From Acidobacteriaceae bacterium (GTDB taxonomy: Bacteria; Acidobacteriota; Terriglobia; Terriglobales; Acidobacteriaceae): a stretch of 6,672 nt of DNA. The stretch covers positions 1,522 to 8,193 of the forward strand of contig PMMJ01000109.1 of NCBI GenBank assembly GCA_003162255.1. Reading direction: 5' to 3'. The translations under genes and the position numbers were made by a program. The notes beneath the pieces are model-generated. The model was not told the DNA's origin. It searched no databases and was given only the letters and a program-made list of their open reading frames with translations. Below, piece by piece: positions 4,417 through 6,672 of the stretch (positions are counted from its first letter, which is position 1; every line of letters begins with the position of its first letter).

Positions 4417-6672
4417 CTACTTCGATTCCTTAATGATTGCGTCCGCAGCGTTGCCGGCCACGACCCAGCTTGCCGACCCGGCCACGACGGCTTCATCCTC
4501 AAACCACAGAAATCCGAAGTCATCGATGCACTCCGGAAAATCCGGCTTGATGATGATGTATCCCGGAATCATGGCACCCGGGATGTAAGCATTGTCGGCG
4601 CGATTGTTGCTGTACGTCTTCGTCTTCGAAACCGTACCGACTCCAGCTACATACGAAGTGCTAGATACCGGGTGCGTGCCGAGAATGTAGTTGACGGCGC
4701 GAAGTGTGTAATCGGGGCTCACGAGATCCGGAAACGCCTTGTGCAGGAAATACATTCGGATGGCCATGTCCACCACTGCGCCCGATCCGCCCCAGGTGCC
4801 GAGGCTCGGGGGCACGCCGAACGGGGTGGCGTCCAACCGCTTGTCCAAACCCGCCATGTATGTCTTCACTGCTTCGCGCATTTGATCTTTCGCGCTCGCG
4901 TCCAGATAAGGCAATGCCCGGACTGCTGTCCAACCATGGAGGTCCATCTGCTGCGGGGTGATCATCTGAGGAAACAATTCCTTTAGACGGGACTTGTATG
5001 GCTCGGCACCATTCGTGGCGATGGTCAATTCCAGAGCCGCAGCCCAGTCCAGTCCGACGCCAAATCCGCCACGGCCGAAGCCGGCCGGCGCAGCTGTTTG
5101 TGCGCTGGTGGTGCCAGAGCTTGTCGGAGCGCCCGAGCTGCCCTCTGGGTTACGACCGCCTTGTGCGCCAGAGGCCACACCCTGAGACGCAGCCAGCACA
5201 CCACCTCCGGGGGCACCTGCCGGAGCCTCTCCATCTAAGCCGCCGCTGGCCGGATACTGCGTTGGGTGAGCCTTCGCGTCCTTCCATGCTTTGATCGCGG
5301 TCTCGAGGCAGTCTTTCGCTAATGCGTCGTCCCAGCCTTTCAGCGTATCCGCCGCTGCAGCCAGCGCCGCAATGGCATTCCACTGGAAATACGGGTTGTT
5401 AGTAGTGAAGATCCAGCGATCGTCCGGCTTGCCGGAGTAGTCGCCCTTCGCTTCGTTCGGGCCGAGCTTCGGGTCGTAAATGCGGCCGTCAGTTTTCGAC
5501 GCTCCGTCGCCCAGGTGTGTGTATTGGCGCAGATCTGGCTCGTGAGTGCCGCGGATGGCGTGGCCGATGTTGTGAAACTGCGCCAGGATGAGCAGTGCGC
5601 CGTGCTTGACTTGCTGCACCGTATCCGGCACGCCATCGGGACGGTGCATCTCAACCTCACGGGCGGCTTCATCCACTGCAAGCTCGTCGTACTTGAGATT
5701 GAATTCGCGATACGCCAGAGCGAGGCTCTGAATCACGCTCAGCTGCGCAGGTTCCTCGAGGTCGAAGTCGCCGGCATCGTACCAGCCGCCCACGTTCATT
5801 CCAGGGATGTGATCGCCGCCTTTGTACTTCCCGTCCGTTGCTGTGACCTGGTTCCAACCGTCGAATTGCTCCCCAACTACGGGCGCCATACGGCCATCAT
5901 CCAAGTGCGAAGCGCCATGCCACATGCGGTAGCCTTCGCGAACGGAAACGTGATCCATCTGCTCCGCAAGGTGATGGTCCAGGCTGTCTTGCCAGATATT
6001 AGCGTAAGCGTCCTTTGAGATGGGGAAGGGGGCCGTACGCTGGTCTCCATACTCGACAACATAGAGGCCGGGGTCCTTCACGGGGGTGAAGTCGAATTTC
6101 GAATAGACGTAGCGCAGCCAGGGTGTTGAAGGCGTGATCAGGCCCTCGAACACCTGCTTGTAGGATCCGTCTTCCATCAGGCGCAGCACTCTGGCCGTCT
6201 TCGGGGCGTTGTACTTCGGGTCGAGTTCGAGCACCGCCACCTTCGAGAAGCCCGGCGCATAACCGACCTGGCTGTGCGCGATCATCGGCGGCCGCGTCCA
6301 GTTCGGAATCACGTCCGGCCTGATGTGCCAGACGATGGCGCCGGTGGTCTTGCCCGAAGGGATCAGTGAACGCAACACGAACCAGCCGTTCTGCGCGCGG
6401 TCGCGTCCATCAAACAGCATGAGCTTGGCCGTATCCGATGCTACATTCACCCGGGCCAGCGCGTCGTCGATCCCCAGGGTGATGCTCTTGCCCTCGGCGA
6501 ACGGCAGCGGCTGAGTGTATCCCTTGGCCTTATCCCAGTCCTCCAGGTAGTACGCCTTTTTCGGTTCATCAGGCAGGGGCAAAACTTTTATCATCGGATC
6601 GTTAGGCGTACGCGGGAAGATGCCAGCTTTGGTTCCGTCCACCAGGTAAGCCTTGCCCATGTAGATCGAGGG
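4417..6672 (-). CDS. Glycoside hydrolase family 9 (endoglucanase-type cellulase), 5'-partial
   Basis: GH9 enzymes hydrolyse beta-1,4-glucans by inversion, usually outside the cytoplasm. Counting from Met at 6660, an N-terminal beta-rich stretch (1-120) leads into a CelD-type Ig-like domain (about 125-215, opening SQVGYAPGFSKVAVLELDP). An (alpha/alpha)6 catalytic domain follows (about 220-745). The key motif GGWYDAGDFD carries Asp295 and Asp298, the catalytic base pair of the family. The C-terminal WFEDEAVVAG holds Glu723 as likely general acid. The residues after SYVAGVG read SNNR (684-687), where most family members have a His-containing HHR-like motif. A Gly/Ala/Ser/Thr/Pro-rich insertion of about 60 residues (468-530) interrupts the catalytic domain. 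Met at 6660 has no signal peptide after it and the frame stays open to the window edge (PSIY before it), so the true start and probably an export signal lie outside. Substrate (cellulose or another beta-glucan) is not decidable here. Confidence 0.93.
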   Translation of the reverse strand, partial: PSIYMGKAYLVDGTKAGIFPRTPNDPMIKVLPLPDEPKKAYYLEDWDKAKGYTQPLPFAEGKSITLGIDDALARVNVASDTAKLMLFDGRDRAQNGWFVLRSLIPSGKTTGAIVWHIRPDVIPNWTRPPMIAHSQVGYAPGFSKVAVLELDPKYNAPKTARVLRLMEDGSYKQVFEGLITPSTPWLRYVYSKFDFTPVKDPGLYVVEYGDQRTAPFPISKDAYANIWQDSLDHHLAEQMDHVSVREGYRMWHGASHLDDGRMAPVVGEQFDGWNQVTATDGKYKGGDHIPGMNVGGWYDAGDFDLEEPAQLSVIQSLALAYREFNLKYDELAVDEAAREVEMHRPDGVPDTVQQVKHGALLILAQFHNIGHAIRGTHEPDLRQYTHLGDGASKTDGRIYDPKLGPNEAKGDYSGKPDDRWIFTTNNPYFQWNAIAALAAAADTLKGWDDALAKDCLETAIKAWKDAKAHPTQYPASGGLDGEAPAGAPGGGVLAASQGVASGAQGGRNPEGSSGAPTSSGTTSAQTAAPAGFGRGGFGVGLDWAAALELTIATNGAEPYKSRLKELFPQMITPQQMDLHGWTAVRALPYLDASAKDQMREAVKTYMAGLDKRLDATPFGVPPSLGTWGGSGAVVDMAIRMYFLHKAFPDLVSPDYTLRAVNYILGTHPVSSTSYVAGVGTVSKTKTYSNNRADNAYIPGAMIPGYIIIKPDFPECIDDFGFLWFEDEAVVAGSASWVVAGNAADAIIKESK
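5065..5259 (-). repeat. Low-complexity Gly/Ala/Ser/Thr/Pro-coding insert within the GH9 catalytic domain
   Basis: Codons 468-532 encode a compositionally biased stretch (for example AGAPGGGVLAASQGVASGAQ and GSSGAPTSSGTTSAQTAAPAG) between helices that should pack together in the barrel. It reads like an interdomain linker but sits inside the domain. The frame is uninterrupted on both sides, so it is part of the protein. Confidence 0.6.

Noticed and set aside
5515..6018. 167-residue plus-strand frame within the glycoside hydrolase
   Set aside because: Lies entirely opposite a clear GH9 catalytic domain and is a shadow of GC-rich codon use.

Overview
The window looks like a piece of a soil-bacterial chromosome, most likely Acidobacteriota. 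This is an inference from the GC-rich coding style, the secreted plant-polymer glycoside hydrolase, and the style of the integrase and Rad52-like proteins. There is no rRNA or other taxonomic marker. About two thirds of it (1-4225) reads as an accessory region scarred by decay. The right third (4417-6672) is an ordinary metabolic gene that leaves the window.

Layout, left to right. (1) 90-1294, minus strand: a phage/island-type tyrosine recombinase. Its N-terminus (with an excellent ribosome binding site) and its catalytic body lie in different frames. One missing base near 1174/1175 explains this. (2) 1332-1935, minus: a 136-residue protein of unknown function, and perhaps a small coupled ORF, lying just upstream of the integrase in the same direction. 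(3) 1985-2527, plus: a divergently placed 180-residue protein of unknown function. (4) 2528-2823: a non-coding gap holding an elaborate nested inverted repeat (2594-2706) and an 8-bp tandem repeat just before the next gene. (5) 2824-3445, plus: a two-gene module. A 70-residue acidic protein overlaps by 59 nt a minimal nucleotidyltransferase with a GG...DxD active site. The arrangement resembles toxin-antitoxin or abortive-infection pairs. (6) 3650-3895, plus: a short ORF that looks like the first ~75 residues of a phage-type Rad52/Rad22 annealing protein, cut off before the conserved core. (7) 3999-4225, plus: a second copy of the 70-residue gene, 82% identical over 180 nt. The ATG starts of both that gene and the overlapping nucleotidyltransferase have been lost, and the nucleotidyltransferase body is absent. 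(8) 4364-4404: a terminator-like hairpin serving (9) 4417-6672, minus: a family 9 glycoside hydrolase (endoglucanase-type) with an N-terminal Ig-like domain, truncated at its 5' end by the window edge.

How the parts fit: the integrase, the Rad52-like fragment, the intact and broken copies of the nucleotidyltransferase module, and the unknown divergent genes suggest the remains of an integrated element or defence-island-like cargo beside a core carbohydrate gene. The most notable item is the overlapping small-protein/nucleotidyltransferase pair and its nearby half-erased duplicate. No tRNA, rRNA, CRISPR array or complete insertion sequence was seen.
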